Shown one piece after another: positions 25,829 to 33,891 of a stretch of DNA of 64,000 nt. Origin of the DNA: Gammaproteobacteria bacterium UBA2679 (GTDB lineage Bacteria > Pseudomonadota > Gammaproteobacteria > Pseudomonadales > Oleiphilaceae); contig DEMD01000010.1 in the NCBI GenBank assembly GCA_002354735.1, positions 186,001 to 250,000 on the forward strand. Direction: 5' to 3'. The notes beneath the pieces were generated by a model that was not told the origin of the DNA, made no database searches, and worked only from the letters and a program-made list of their open reading frames with translations. Positions within the stretch are counted from its first letter, which is position 1. The number at the start of each line of letters is the position of its first letter. Position numbers and translations under genes: made by a program.

Positions 25829-26104
25829 ATGAGTAAAGAATTTCGTAGAGATTATGCTGTTTATTGTTGCCCTCATGTGTTTAATAAACAGAGGCCGATA
25901 TTATTAGTTATTCGGGATCCAGATGGGGACTGGCAATTCTTATGCGGACAGAGTGATGATACTGATGAATGTCACACTGTTGGAGTTGGTCATTTAATAG
26001 ATCGTGATTCAGAATTAGCGCAATTAGCTAATCTTGAAGAAGGTACGGGAGCTGAGCGCGAATCAACCGAAAATGATTGGGAATATTTTGAACTAGAGGA
26101 TTAG
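25829..26104 (+). CDS. Candidate immunity protein for the Rhs-HNH toxin
   Basis: This 91-residue acidic protein starts 10 bases after the toxin gene and shares its low GC content. Features are VYCCPHVFNKQRPILLVIRD, a following DWQFLCGQSDDTDE and a very acidic C-terminus. Similar small Cys/His-Asp proteins often sit behind polymorphic toxins. No known Imm family can be assigned with certainty from sight. The position directly after an Rhs toxin, the acidity against a basic nuclease domain, and the shared composition are the support. Confidence 0.7.
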   Translation: MSKEFRRDYAVYCCPHVFNKQRPILLVIRDPDGDWQFLCGQSDDTDECHTVGVGHLIDRDSELAQLANLEEGTGAERESTENDWEYFELED

Positions 26105-26123
26105 CTTACAGCTCCTGAAACTA

Positions 26124-26144
26124 AAACCCTGCGATGCAGGGTTT
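26124..26144 (+). terminator. Hairpin after the toxin-immunity pair
   Basis: AAACCCTGC (26124-26132) pairs perfectly with GCAGGGTTT (26136-26144) around a three-base loop, 20 bases after the immunity stop. It ends in TTT and could act as a terminator in both directions. Confidence 0.65.
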
Positions 26145-26166
26145 GTATAGTGGTGGGTCAGGCATG

Positions 26167-26315
26167 GTGCGCAGCGCCTTGACAGCGTTATTCCCTGAGC
26201 TGTGGTAGCGAGGGGATGACTTGGCGGTGCAAGTCCGCTACCGACCCGGCAAAGGGAACGGCTAGCCGAGAGCCTGCAAGTTTATCTGTGTGACCGCCCA
26301 CCGGTTATAGCTGCC
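26167..26315 (+). other. Possible 5' fragment of a group II intron
   Basis: The non-coding stretch begins GTGCG, as many bacterial group II introns do, and contains structured-looking text (GGCGGTGCAAGTCCGC, GCTAGCCGAGAGCCTGCAAG, TATCTGTGTGACCG) of the kind found in domain I of such introns. No maturase or domain V is seen, and the stretch stops at the IS left end. This is pattern memory only; a covariance-model search is needed. Confidence 0.3.
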
Positions 26316-26373
26316 TGTAACGACCCAGTGAATTACTGCACATGCTATTGTTGCCCAATAACGGGAACGAAGC

Positions 26374-26643
26374 ATGATAAACGAACCAGAAATCAAACGT
26401 TGGAGCGCTAAGCGAAAGGCTGATCTGATCAAGCAGATCTACCGTGGGCAGACGACCATTCCAGAAGCGGCACGACAGTACGATCTGACACAGGCCGAAA
26501 TCGAGCGATGGCTCGATGATGCTGAGGCGGACATGGAAAATGCCTTGGAGGCGAATCCCAAGAGCGTTGCAGATCAGTATGAAAAACAGATTCAGGACCT
26601 GCAGAGCGCTTACGGAGAAGCCATGCTGGAGAACCTTTTCTAA
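26374..26643 (+). CDS. IS3-family transposase OrfA
   Basis: The 89-residue frame has the helix-turn-helix region (TTIPEAARQYDLTQAEIERW) and the YEKQIQDLQSAYGEAMLE segment that in related elements leads into OrfB. It ends with TAA in a run of six A. OrfB continues in the frame one base further on (+1), not in the -1 frame used by most IS3 elements, so this is either a mutation or an unusual arrangement. Confidence 0.7.
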   Translation: MINEPEIKRWSAKRKADLIKQIYRGQTTIPEAARQYDLTQAEIERWLDDAEADMENALEANPKSVADQYEKQIQDLQSAYGEAMLENLF

Positions 26644-27500
26644 AAAAGTTGTGCAGCCATCTCGACCAGGACGAGAACTGATTCAGCGAGTTGTAGCTGA
26701 GATGGCTGAAGAAGGCACTGCAGTGACCGTTTCGCAGGTCTGCCGCTGGTCTGGGTACTCGCGCAGAAGCTGGTATTACACGACGAGTCGAGCCAAGCCG
26801 AAGATCAATCTGGAACTCGCAGCTCGGGTCAAGCGCTTGATCGATACGCTGCCATACGCAGGCTATCGAACGGTCGCATGGCTGCTGGGCGAGAACAAGA
26901 ATACGATTCAGCGACTGTTCCAGCTGAAGGGCTGGCAGGTCCGGAAACGACGTTCGGGTATGCGACCGCGGGTAGAAGTCAAACGATCTGTAGCCGACAA
27001 ATCCAACGAGCGTTGGGCAACCGACCTCGCTCGAGTCTGGTGCGGGGAGCAGGTCGCTGGTGAGCCTTGGCCATCGTGATGGACTGCCACACCCGGGAGG
27101 CACTGGGCTGGCGGCTCAGCCCAGCAGGCAACGCAGCCACTGCCGAAGCAGCGCTGGAAGAAGCTCTGATCTATCGCTACGGCACCTTAGGCTGTGCGCC
27201 AGACCAGATCACGCTTCGGAGCGATAATGGTCTGGTTTTTACCTCGAGACAGTTTACGAAAACAGTGTATCAATACGGCCTGAAGCAGGAGTTCATAAGG
27301 CCGCATACGCCGCAGCAGAATGGCATGGTGGAGCGGCTGATCAGAACTGTAAAAAGCAATGCCTGTGGCTTCACAACTTCCAGACTCTGGACGAAGCGCG
27401 GCAAGCACTGAGAGCGTGGTTCGTGTACTACAACGACCATCGACCTCATCAATCACTCGGAGTGAAAACTCCGAATATGATCTATCAATTAGCGGCGTAG
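26642..27500 (+). pseudogene. IS3-family transposase OrfB, frameshifted
   Basis: Three frames together give one OrfB. The first (to 27079) has the HTH_21-like part GYRTVAWLLGENKNTIQRLF and NERWATDL, with the first catalytic Asp. The second (27061-27411) has MDCHTREALGW and ITLRSDNGLVFTS with the second Asp, then PQQNGMVERLIRT with the catalytic Glu. The third (about 27360-27500) has WFVYYNDHRPHQSLGVKTP and a stop. Joins at about 27060 and 27350 need single-base indels; at the second, adding one A to a run of five restores the frame. Confidence 0.8.
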
Positions 27501-27527
27501 GTGTGCAAAAAGCGCCGGGTCATTACA

Positions 27528-27972
27528 CATCTCGATACCCGCTCTCTGTTCGAGTTCCGGGAAAGTCACACGCTCCTAACGTCTCGATATCTTCACGCAG
27601 TGCCTGCAGGGCAGGGGGCTAGATCCGTATCGGCAGAAACGAGTACGATTTGCTGAATTTGCTCAGTCGGCGGCAATTTAGCTCGCTGAGCGGTCAGTCG
27701 ATACATACTGATAGCAAGATGAACGTCAGCTTGCTTTTCTTTAAGCTTCCGGATTGCCACTTCATCAGCACGAGAGAGTGGCGTTGCTTTATCTTTGAAG
27801 CGAGCTGCTCGAGCAGCTCAAGTGTATGGCGGCCGAGGGAAACATCGACGTGAGTCGCTTTCAAGGCACGCAGATAGGTACCTTGTGCCTCATAATTTTT
27901 GCCTAGAGAGCGACCACAAACCCACACCGCTCGTACTATCCGCTGCAACACAGACCCGCGAAGCAGGCTCAA
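27528..27972 (-). pseudogene. NYN-domain (PIN-like nuclease, DUF88/LabA-type) gene, frameshifted and truncated
   Basis: Translated right to left, the first frame has TYLRALKATHVDVSLGRHTL, a shift near 27795 leads to ATPLSRADEVAIRKLKEKQ and VHLAISMYRL, then IQQIVLVSADTDLAP, and a second shift near 27608 leads to LQALREDIETLGACDFPG. The order matches NYN proteins, in which a K-E-K-x-x-D-V-x-L and an S-x-D-x-D-L form the metal site. The N-terminal first strand is missing and the C-terminus is cut by the IS end, whose TGTAA supplies the stop. NYN proteins are often RNases in defence or RNA turnover; this copy is dead. Confidence 0.6.
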
Positions 27973-28005
27973 GCGCCAGAATCCATATCATCTGAAGGAT
28001 GCAGA

Positions 28006-29817
28006 ATGAACAATCAGACACCACGCTCAATCCGTCGTAGCACCTCAAGTCTCTTGCTGTGCGGTCTGGTGCTTGCCGCAGGCAGTGCAATAGCAAAGGA
28101 CAACCAGACCTCGCCCAAGCAGAATGGCCCGACTGAAACCGTCACCCAGGCCATCCTCGAAGGCGACCGCGCCATCCCCGTCAAGGCGGACGCGGGCATG
28201 GTGGTCACCAGCCACTATCTCGCCAGTGAGGAAGCGGCCAGGGTTCTCGAGGATGGCGGCAATGCCGTAGATGCTGCAGTGACGGCAGCCTTCACACTCG
28301 CCGTGACCCAGCCGCGCTCAGGCAATATTGGCGGTGGCGGCTTCATGCTGATCTCATCAGAAGAGCGCGGAGAAGTCACCAGCATCGACTATCGGGAAAC
28401 CGCACCGGCCGCTGCCAGCAAGGACATGTTTCTCAATGAGGCTGGCGAGGTTGACCCAGAACTCAGTCGTTTCAGTCATCGCTCATCTGGTGTGCCGGGC
28501 ACTGTCGCGGGTTTGCTGATGGCCCTTGAGAAATACGGCACGATCAGTCGCGAGAAAGCACTGGGTCCAGCTATCCGGCTCGCCGAGCAGGGTTTCGTGG
28601 TCACGGACCGCTTCGTCGAGGGCGTAGCCAGTGCCGAAGCACGCCTGCGCAAGAACCCAGGTGCCAAAGCCATGTTCTTCAAGGAGACAGGCGGCTACTA
28701 CGAGGTTGGTGAGCGATTCAAGCAGCCTGAGCTGGCCGAGACGCTTCGGCGCATCTCGATCTCGGGCAAGGATGGTTTCTACAAGGGCCGCACCGCACAG
28801 TTGCTGGTAGCAGAAATGAATCGTGGCGATGGCCTCATCACCAATACGGATCTCGAAAGCTACGAAGCGATCGAGCGCAAGCCGGTCAAGGGCAGCTATC
28901 GCGGTTACGACGTCTATTCAATGGGGCCGCCAAGTAGCGGCGGCGTGCACATCATCCAGATTCTCAACATGCTCGAGCCCTTCGACATCGGTGCGATGGG
29001 ACACAACGGGGCGAAAAGTATCCATCATATGGCTGAAGCCATGAAACGCGCCTACGCAGACCGCTCGGTCTACCTGGGGGATGTCGATTTCGTCGATGTG
29101 CCGCTCGAAGGCCTGCTGAGCAAGGATTACGCGAAAGAGCTGATGAAGACCGTACAACCCGCCAAAGCAACGCCGTCAAAAGATATCCGCGAGGGTAAAC
29201 CCGCCGTCTACGAAAGCAACGAAACCACCCATTTCTCAATCGCTGACCGCTTCGGCAACGTCGTTTCCAACACCTACACAATCAATTTCAGTTACGGCTC
29301 GCATATCGCCGTCGAGGGCGCGGGCTTCCTGCTCAATAATGAGATGGACGACTTCAGTGCGAAACCGGGCGTGCCAAACGCTTACGGACTCATCGGTGGC
29401 GAAGCCAATATGATTGAGCCGGGCAAGCGCATGCTCAGTTCGATGTCGCCCACCATCGTCAAGAAGGGTGACAAGAACTTCCTGGTTACGGGTTCACCAG
29501 GCGGCTCCCGCATCATCACGACGACGCTTGGTGTGATCATGAACGTCATCGACCACCACCTGAACATTCAGTCAGCCGTCAATGCCCCGAGGGTGCATCA
29601 TCAGTGGCTGCCGGATCAGATTCGCGTCGAGCAGGGTATCAGCCCGGACACCAAGGCCTTGCTGGAGACCTACGGGCACGAGGTGAGCGAGGAAGAAGCC
29701 ATGGGCGCAAGTCAGAGCATACTGCTGCTGGACGGCGCGTTCTACGGTGGTGCGGATCCACGGCGATCGACCTCCAAGGCAATCGGCGTCATGGCCTCAC
29801 CCGTGCTCACGCAGTAG
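28006..29817 (+). CDS. ggt: Gamma-glutamyltransferase / glutathione hydrolase
   Basis: This periplasmic Ntn-hydrolase cleaves the gamma-glutamyl bond of glutathione and related compounds and can transfer the group to amino acids. The 603-residue precursor has a signal peptide (LLLCGLVLAAGSAIA) and self-cleaves into two subunits before the catalytic Thr407 in ETTHFSIADRFGNVVS. The substrate-binding segments DAAVTAAFTLAVTQPRSGNI, GGGGFML-type glycine region and SSMSPTIV are present, as is the late GSPGGSRI. The length is normal. Its last 11 bases overlap the convergent TerB-like gene. The region before it holds only the broken NYN gene. Confidence 0.94.
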   Translation: MNNQTPRSIRRSTSSLLLCGLVLAAGSAIAKDNQTSPKQNGPTETVTQAILEGDRAIPVKADAGMVVTSHYLASEEAARVLEDGGNAVDAAVTAAFTLAVTQPRSGNIGGGGFMLISSEERGEVTSIDYRETAPAAASKDMFLNEAGEVDPELSRFSHRSSGVPGTVAGLLMALEKYGTISREKALGPAIRLAEQGFVVTDRFVEGVASAEARLRKNPGAKAMFFKETGGYYEVGERFKQPELAETLRRISISGKDGFYKGRTAQLLVAEMNRGDGLITNTDLESYEAIERKPVKGSYRGYDVYSMGPPSSGGVHIIQILNMLEPFDIGAMGHNGAKSIHHMAEAMKRAYADRSVYLGDVDFVDVPLEGLLSKDYAKELMKTVQPAKATPSKDIREGKPAVYESNETTHFSIADRFGNVVSNTYTINFSYGSHIAVEGAGFLLNNEMDDFSAKPGVPNAYGLIGGEANMIEPGKRMLSSMSPTIVKKGDKNFLVTGSPGGSRIITTTLGVIMNVIDHHLNIQSAVNAPRVHHQWLPDQIRVEQGISPDTKALLETYGHEVSEEEAMGASQSILLLDGAFYGGADPRRSTSKAIGVMASPVLTQ

Positions 29818-30271
29818 GTGAGGCGGTCGATTTCGCTTCTGCCGCATGACGAGCGCGGATGAACTCCCCATGCGGTACATAGAGCAATTCCGACGAGCGG
29901 CGGATCACCTGTTCTTCATACTTGTCGATCTGGCCGTCCGCAAGGGCGACGAGCCACATGTTCTCAATGATGCCGTAGCGGTCTGCCGCGTCTAGCGCCT
30001 TGTTGAGTTCGCTGGTGAGTTCATAGAGTGATGTTGCGTTGTCTGCCAGGGAAGCTGCCTCATCCATGCACTGCTCGAGTTCACCGGCAGCCAGCGAAAA
30101 GGTGTTGTCCACGAAGCTGCGAATTCGTGCAAGCTCGGCAGCGTCGATCGCCATGTCGACCCTCGCGACCTGGTAGAGCATCGCGGCTGTCAGTACTTCA
30201 AGAGAATGTTTCTGCTCTGAGCGGTCTGTAGTGCTGCCATTGCACAATGCATCAAGAAACTTTGTTAACAT
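29807..30271 (-). CDS. TerB-family protein
   Basis: TerB-like proteins are small, acidic, all-helical proteins named from tellurite resistance; their biochemical role is unclear, though metal binding is reported for the family. The 154-residue protein has the TerB pattern in LTAAMLYQVARVDMAIDAAE and WLVALADGQIDKYEEQVIRR, two repeats with acidic loops. No tellurite genes (terC, terD) lie nearby. It converges on ggt with an 11-base overlap and is divergent from the DUF2971 gene only about 30 bases away, so the two probably share a small promoter region. Confidence 0.8.
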   Translation of the reverse strand: MLTKFLDALCNGSTTDRSEQKHSLEVLTAAMLYQVARVDMAIDAAELARIRSFVDNTFSLAAGELEQCMDEAASLADNATSLYELTSELNKALDAADRYGIIENMWLVALADGQIDKYEEQVIRRSSELLYVPHGEFIRARHAAEAKSTASPTA

Positions 30272-30301
30272 AGCGTTCTATCCCGCTAGTTGGGTGAATT
30301 A

Positions 30302-31165
30302 ATGCTGACGGAAATAACCCGTAACCTCTATTCAGAAGAAACGCGCGCCACGCTTTATCACTATACGTCGTTCACCGGCTTCATGGGCATTGTGGATGCA
30401 AGAGCGATGTGGGCAAGCGATGTTCGCTACATGAACGATTCGGCTGAATTGCGCCACACGGCAGATCTGCTGCGCAAGGACATCGGCGAACGCATAGCTG
30501 CGGGTTGCCCTCGACCTTACGTGCTCAATGAGTTTCTCGACTGGGTGGTGCACCGCATTACCAACGGCCATATGTTGTTCGCGACATCGTTTCGAGCCCA
30601 CGGTAACCTCCTGAGCCAGTGGCGTGGTTATAGCCTGCATGGCAAGGGCGTAAGTGTGGGACTTTCGGCGGAGCACATCCGGCGCTGTGCCGAGCAGCAG
30701 AACTTCCAGGTCGGTCGGTGCATCTACGACCCTCGTCGCCAGAACGCCTTGATACACGACATCGTCGAGACCGTGCTCGAGCAGACTTCTGAGGCATCGG
30801 GTGTGCGAGATACCGATGCGCGGCAGGCGATATTCGAGCAGCTTGAAACCGACTTGCTCAGAATTGCAGCCGTCCTGAAACATCCATCATTTCAGGAGGA
30901 AGATGAGTGGCGGGTGGTGTCTCACGGCATTCGCAAGCCGACAGATGGTTTGGTCCGTTTCAGGGAAGGCACCTCGATGCTGGTGCCCTACATTTTTCTC
31001 GACCTGCGTGACGACAAGGGCCGTCTGCCATTCGAACACATTTTCGTTGGCCCCACGCCGAATCATGAACTGTCGCTGAACAGCCTCAGCCTCTACCTCA
31101 GCCAGCGCAACTGCCTGCCGGTTGAAGGTATCGACTACTGCCAGATTCCTTTCCGGCAGCGCTAA
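30302..31165 (+). CDS. DUF2971 domain protein
   Basis: The 287-residue protein shows the DUF2971 signature near the N-terminus, LYHYTSFTGFMGIVDARAMW with ASDVRYMNDSAEL following, and a conserved SFRAHGNLLSQWRGYSLHG in the middle. The function of the family is not known; members occur in accessory and defence-adjacent regions. No membrane segments or signal peptide. I use the ATG at 30302 rather than a TTG at 30290. Its stop is two bases from that of the convergent dehalogenase-like gene. Confidence 0.8.
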   Translation: MLTEITRNLYSEETRATLYHYTSFTGFMGIVDARAMWASDVRYMNDSAELRHTADLLRKDIGERIAAGCPRPYVLNEFLDWVVHRITNGHMLFATSFRAHGNLLSQWRGYSLHGKGVSVGLSAEHIRRCAEQQNFQVGRCIYDPRRQNALIHDIVETVLEQTSEASGVRDTDARQAIFEQLETDLLRIAAVLKHPSFQEEDEWRVVSHGIRKPTDGLVRFREGTSMLVPYIFLDLRDDKGRLPFEHIFVGPTPNHELSLNSLSLYLSQRNCLPVEGIDYCQIPFRQR

Positions 31166-31166
31166 C

Positions 31167-32060
31167 TTACAAGAGCTTGATGAGTTCGTTGGCGGTCTGA
31201 GCCAATTCGAAAGGAGAGTCTTCCTGAACGAAATGGCCTCCGGTCAGGGTGCGATGAGGCATGTTCTGGCAGCCAGGAATGCGCTCCTGAAAATAGCGAT
31301 CGCCTCCGCGCATGATTGGATCGCCATTCGTAAACGCGGTGATAAATGGTTTCCGCCAGTTCTCCAGCTCGGTCCAGACGCGTGCGTTTTCCTGGGCATC
31401 CGGCAAATGGGCTTCTGTGGGCACCAGTCTCGGAAATGCGCGGGTGCCCGCCTTGTAGCGTCCGCTAGGAAATGGGGCGTCGTACGCTAACCGCTCACCC
31501 GAACTCAACTTCTTGAATGTGCCGGCCTCGACGATTCGTGAAATCGGAAACCATGGGCTGAACCTGGCAAAGGTGCGCCAGGCTTTGAAAGCCAGGGGAA
31601 TGTTCTGTTGGCCAGTGGGCAGAAAGCCGTTCGATAGCACAATGCCTGCGAAGCGCTCGTCGAGCGCGACGGCCAAGCGAAGCCCAAGGAGCGAGCCCCA
31701 GTCCTGGCAGACCAGTACGATGTTCCTGAGGTCGAGCTCCTGTACGAAGGTCCGTAGCCATTCAAAGTGGCCACCATAGCTGTAGTCGTTGATATCTGCG
31801 GGTTTGTCCGACTTGCCGAAACCGATAAGGTCAGGCGCTATCACACGGTGACCTGCTGCTTCGCAGATAGGAATCATGAAGCGGTACAGGTAGGACCAGG
31901 TTGGCTCACCATGCAGCATCAGTACCGTGTAGGCACTGGCCGTAGCCCCCTCGTCTACGTAATGCATTCGAAGACCACTGCCGACTTCAAGATAGTTAGG
32001 TTTGAAGGGGTAATTCGGCAGCCGTTTGAAACGGTCTTCTGGTGTTCTTACGATATCCAT
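31167..32060 (-). CDS. Haloalkane dehalogenase-like alpha/beta hydrolase
   Basis: The 297-residue protein belongs to the alpha/beta-hydrolase fold, close to the HLD-I/DhlA branch. The oxyanion-hole motif HGEPTWSYLYR, the nucleophile elbow VCQDWGS with Asp120 and Trp121, and a late catalytic His in LTGGHFVQED are present. An Asp nucleophile with a following Trp is typical of dehalogenases rather than esterases. Such enzymes release halide from haloalkanes; the natural substrate in marine bacteria is often unknown. The preceding leftward gene (32124-32717) ends about 60 bases before it. Confidence 0.85.
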   Translation of the reverse strand: MDIVRTPEDRFKRLPNYPFKPNYLEVGSGLRMHYVDEGATASAYTVLMLHGEPTWSYLYRFMIPICEAAGHRVIAPDLIGFGKSDKPADINDYSYGGHFEWLRTFVQELDLRNIVLVCQDWGSLLGLRLAVALDERFAGIVLSNGFLPTGQQNIPLAFKAWRTFARFSPWFPISRIVEAGTFKKLSSGERLAYDAPFPSGRYKAGTRAFPRLVPTEAHLPDAQENARVWTELENWRKPFITAFTNGDPIMRGGDRYFQERIPGCQNMPHRTLTGGHFVQEDSPFELAQTANELIKLL

Positions 32061-32123
32061 TGGCAGTCGTTCCTGATCATCTGGGTCAGTATCTTACGCT
32101 GCCGGGTGCTCTCGATGGTCTGC

Positions 32124-32717
32124 TCAGGTTGCTCTGCGCTTGACCCAGCCCCGCAGCTGTCCAAGGATGCCATTCTGCCTACCGCTGCCGGATTCTGCCA
32201 CGTTTTCCTGGGAGGCTTCGGCTTCAAAGGCTTCATAACGCTCGCGATAGATTGGCAGACTGGCCTTGAGCTTTTTCGCGACTGGGCTATTCGAATCGAT
32301 GCCTCTCACTTCACACAGCCGCTCTACGGAGCGCTTGAAAGCTTCCTCGAATCCGTACTTGTCCACGGAGACAGAGCTGTAGACCGGGGGGCTGCCTTCA
32401 GGCTTGACCCGAAGCTTGAATTCAATGGCATCCTTGCGACCTTCGCGCTCACGCTTCTGAAGCTGAAGGCCCAGTACATGCCCCCGCTCGTGAATGAAGC
32501 TTTCGCCTGTCGCCGCCTTTTCTGCCTTTCGGTCTGCCTGCCAGCGAGCGAGTTCGGCATCGAGAGCTTCCGCTTCGGCCATGGCTTCACGCATGGCTTT
32601 CTTGGTGCTGCCGTTGACCCTTACATAATGCTGCTGCTCTTCACCATCTACCGCGCGGGTAATTCTGAGATAACTGCGGCTGCTGTCAGCCTTGTCTTTG
32701 AATACGGTGATGCCCAT
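32124..32717 (-). CDS. Hypothetical protein, 197 aa
   Basis: I do not recognise this family. The N-terminal 35 residues (MGITVFKDKADSSRSYLRIT) look like a small beta-sheet, as in AP2-like or integrase arm-binding domains. A charged, coiled-coil-like helix follows (AMREAMAEAEALDAELARWQ). Later comes a strand-helix part with YGFEEAFKRSVERLCEVRGI, and a basic C-terminus (LRGWVKRRAT). There is no signal peptide. A nucleic-acid-binding role is possible from the basic tail and sheet, but this is weak inference. Confidence 0.55.
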   Translation of the reverse strand: MGITVFKDKADSSRSYLRITRAVDGEEQQHYVRVNGSTKKAMREAMAEAEALDAELARWQADRKAEKAATGESFIHERGHVLGLQLQKREREGRKDAIEFKLRVKPEGSPPVYSSVSVDKYGFEEAFKRSVERLCEVRGIDSNSPVAKKLKASLPIYRERYEAFEAEASQENVAESGSGRQNGILGQLRGWVKRRAT

Positions 32718-32800
32718 CGGGCCCTCCTGATGCAGACTGAAAATGTGTTGCCCCGGTCTTCCCTTGCCATGCCTTCCCTGGGGCGGGTGTTACATCCCTG

Positions 32801-33844
32801 TCAGCGGCCGAGAGGCTGCAGAAAAGCGATGTACACGAGATAGCATGTATACAAAACCCAGAAGCTCGTAAGGGCTCCACCTTTGACTCGTCCTATTCTA
32901 CCGGCAGTGCCATGACTGGCCGGTTTCAGCGAAATGCTCATGAGAAAGAGCAGAACCGTAAAGCCAATCATCACCGGAAGATCGCGGACGATGACTTCAC
33001 TCGCCAGCTCCATCGGCTGGATCAGGCCGGCAATGCCCACCACCAGCAGCGTATTGAACATATTCGAACCGACAACGTTCCCCAGGGCCAGATCATGTTC
33101 GTTCTTCTTCACTGCTGCAATCGCGGCAGCAAGTTCCGGCAAGGAGGTCCCCACCGCAACCACCGTGAGTCCAACGATCACATCGCTGACGCCAAACGAG
33201 GTGGCTAATGACACAGCGCCGTAGACGACTACCCGCGAGCTCGCCGTCAGTAGAACAAGTCCGAGCACCAGCCACCAGAGCGCCGCACGGCGTGACAGCT
33301 CGATAGCCTTGCCGTCAACAATAACTACGCCGTCATCGGCGACTGCGGACGTATGAATTACACTGTCTTCCTGATCCTTACGATCCTGCCGGGCTTTCTT
33401 CATCGCCGAGACGATCGAGTACGCCATCGTTGCGGCGAAAACCGCCACCATAATCCACGCGTCCAGCCGTGAAACATCGCCATCGATGAGCAATGCCGTA
33501 AATACGGCCGTTATACCGAGCAGGAGTGGCAATTCCTTGAGCAGCACCGAACGCTGCACCAAAATAGGGCTCAAAAGCGCAGTTATACCGAGTATCAGAC
33601 CGATATTAGCAATGTTCGAGCCAAGCGCATTACCGAGCGCGAGTGCGGGATTCCCCTGAAGCGCAGCGATGGCAGAAACGAGCATTTCAGGGGCGGATGT
33701 TCCGAAGCCGATGACGACCATGCCGATCAGGAGAGGCGGCATTCCAGCGTAGGCCGCGGTGGCCACGGCCCCATCGATGAAACGGTCAGCGCTCCAGACG
33801 AGAACTATGAGGCCGGCGATCAGCGCAAATATTGCTAACAGCAT
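32801..33844 (-). CDS. Calcium/sodium antiporter family protein (CaCA, YrbG-like)
   Basis: A 347-residue inner-membrane protein with about ten helices made of two inverted repeats. Each repeat carries the alpha signature of the family: GNALGSNIANIGLILG (about residue 72) and GNVVGSNMFNTLLVVG (about residue 250), and FGTSAPEM/VGTSLPEL. Members exchange Na+ or H+ for Ca2+. A charged cytoplasmic loop of about 40 residues (KKARQDRKDQEDSVIH) separates the halves. It stands alone between unrelated genes. Confidence 0.92.
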   Translation of the reverse strand: MLLAIFALIAGLIVLVWSADRFIDGAVATAAYAGMPPLLIGMVVIGFGTSAPEMLVSAIAALQGNPALALGNALGSNIANIGLILGITALLSPILVQRSVLLKELPLLLGITAVFTALLIDGDVSRLDAWIMVAVFAATMAYSIVSAMKKARQDRKDQEDSVIHTSAVADDGVVIVDGKAIELSRRAALWWLVLGLVLLTASSRVVVYGAVSLATSFGVSDVIVGLTVVAVGTSLPELAAAIAAVKKNEHDLALGNVVGSNMFNTLLVVGIAGLIQPMELASEVIVRDLPVMIGFTVLLFLMSISLKPASHGTAGRIGRVKGGALTSFWVLYTCYLVYIAFLQPLGR

Positions 33845-33891
33845 GCAAGGGTTCCTTTCGATTCAATAGACTGCCGCACAGGCAAAAGTAA

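Larger units (their letters stand above)
26316..27527 (+). mobile_element. Decayed IS3-family insertion sequence, about 1.2 kb
   Basis: The ends are related inverted repeats: TGTAACGACCCAGTG at 26316 and, on the other strand, TGTAATGACCCGGCG ending at 27527. The interior encodes an IS3-type OrfA/OrfB transposase with a DDE integrase core. At least two internal frameshifts (near 27060 and near 27350) make it inactive. No target-site duplication is visible next to the ends, so flanking DNA was probably lost or rearranged afterwards. Its right end cuts into an NYN-domain gene. Confidence 0.85.

Noticed and set aside
31767..32843. A 358-codon rightward frame
   Set aside because: It lies opposite the start of the dehalogenase-like gene and the hypothetical gene, both of which have good starts; its translation resembles no protein.
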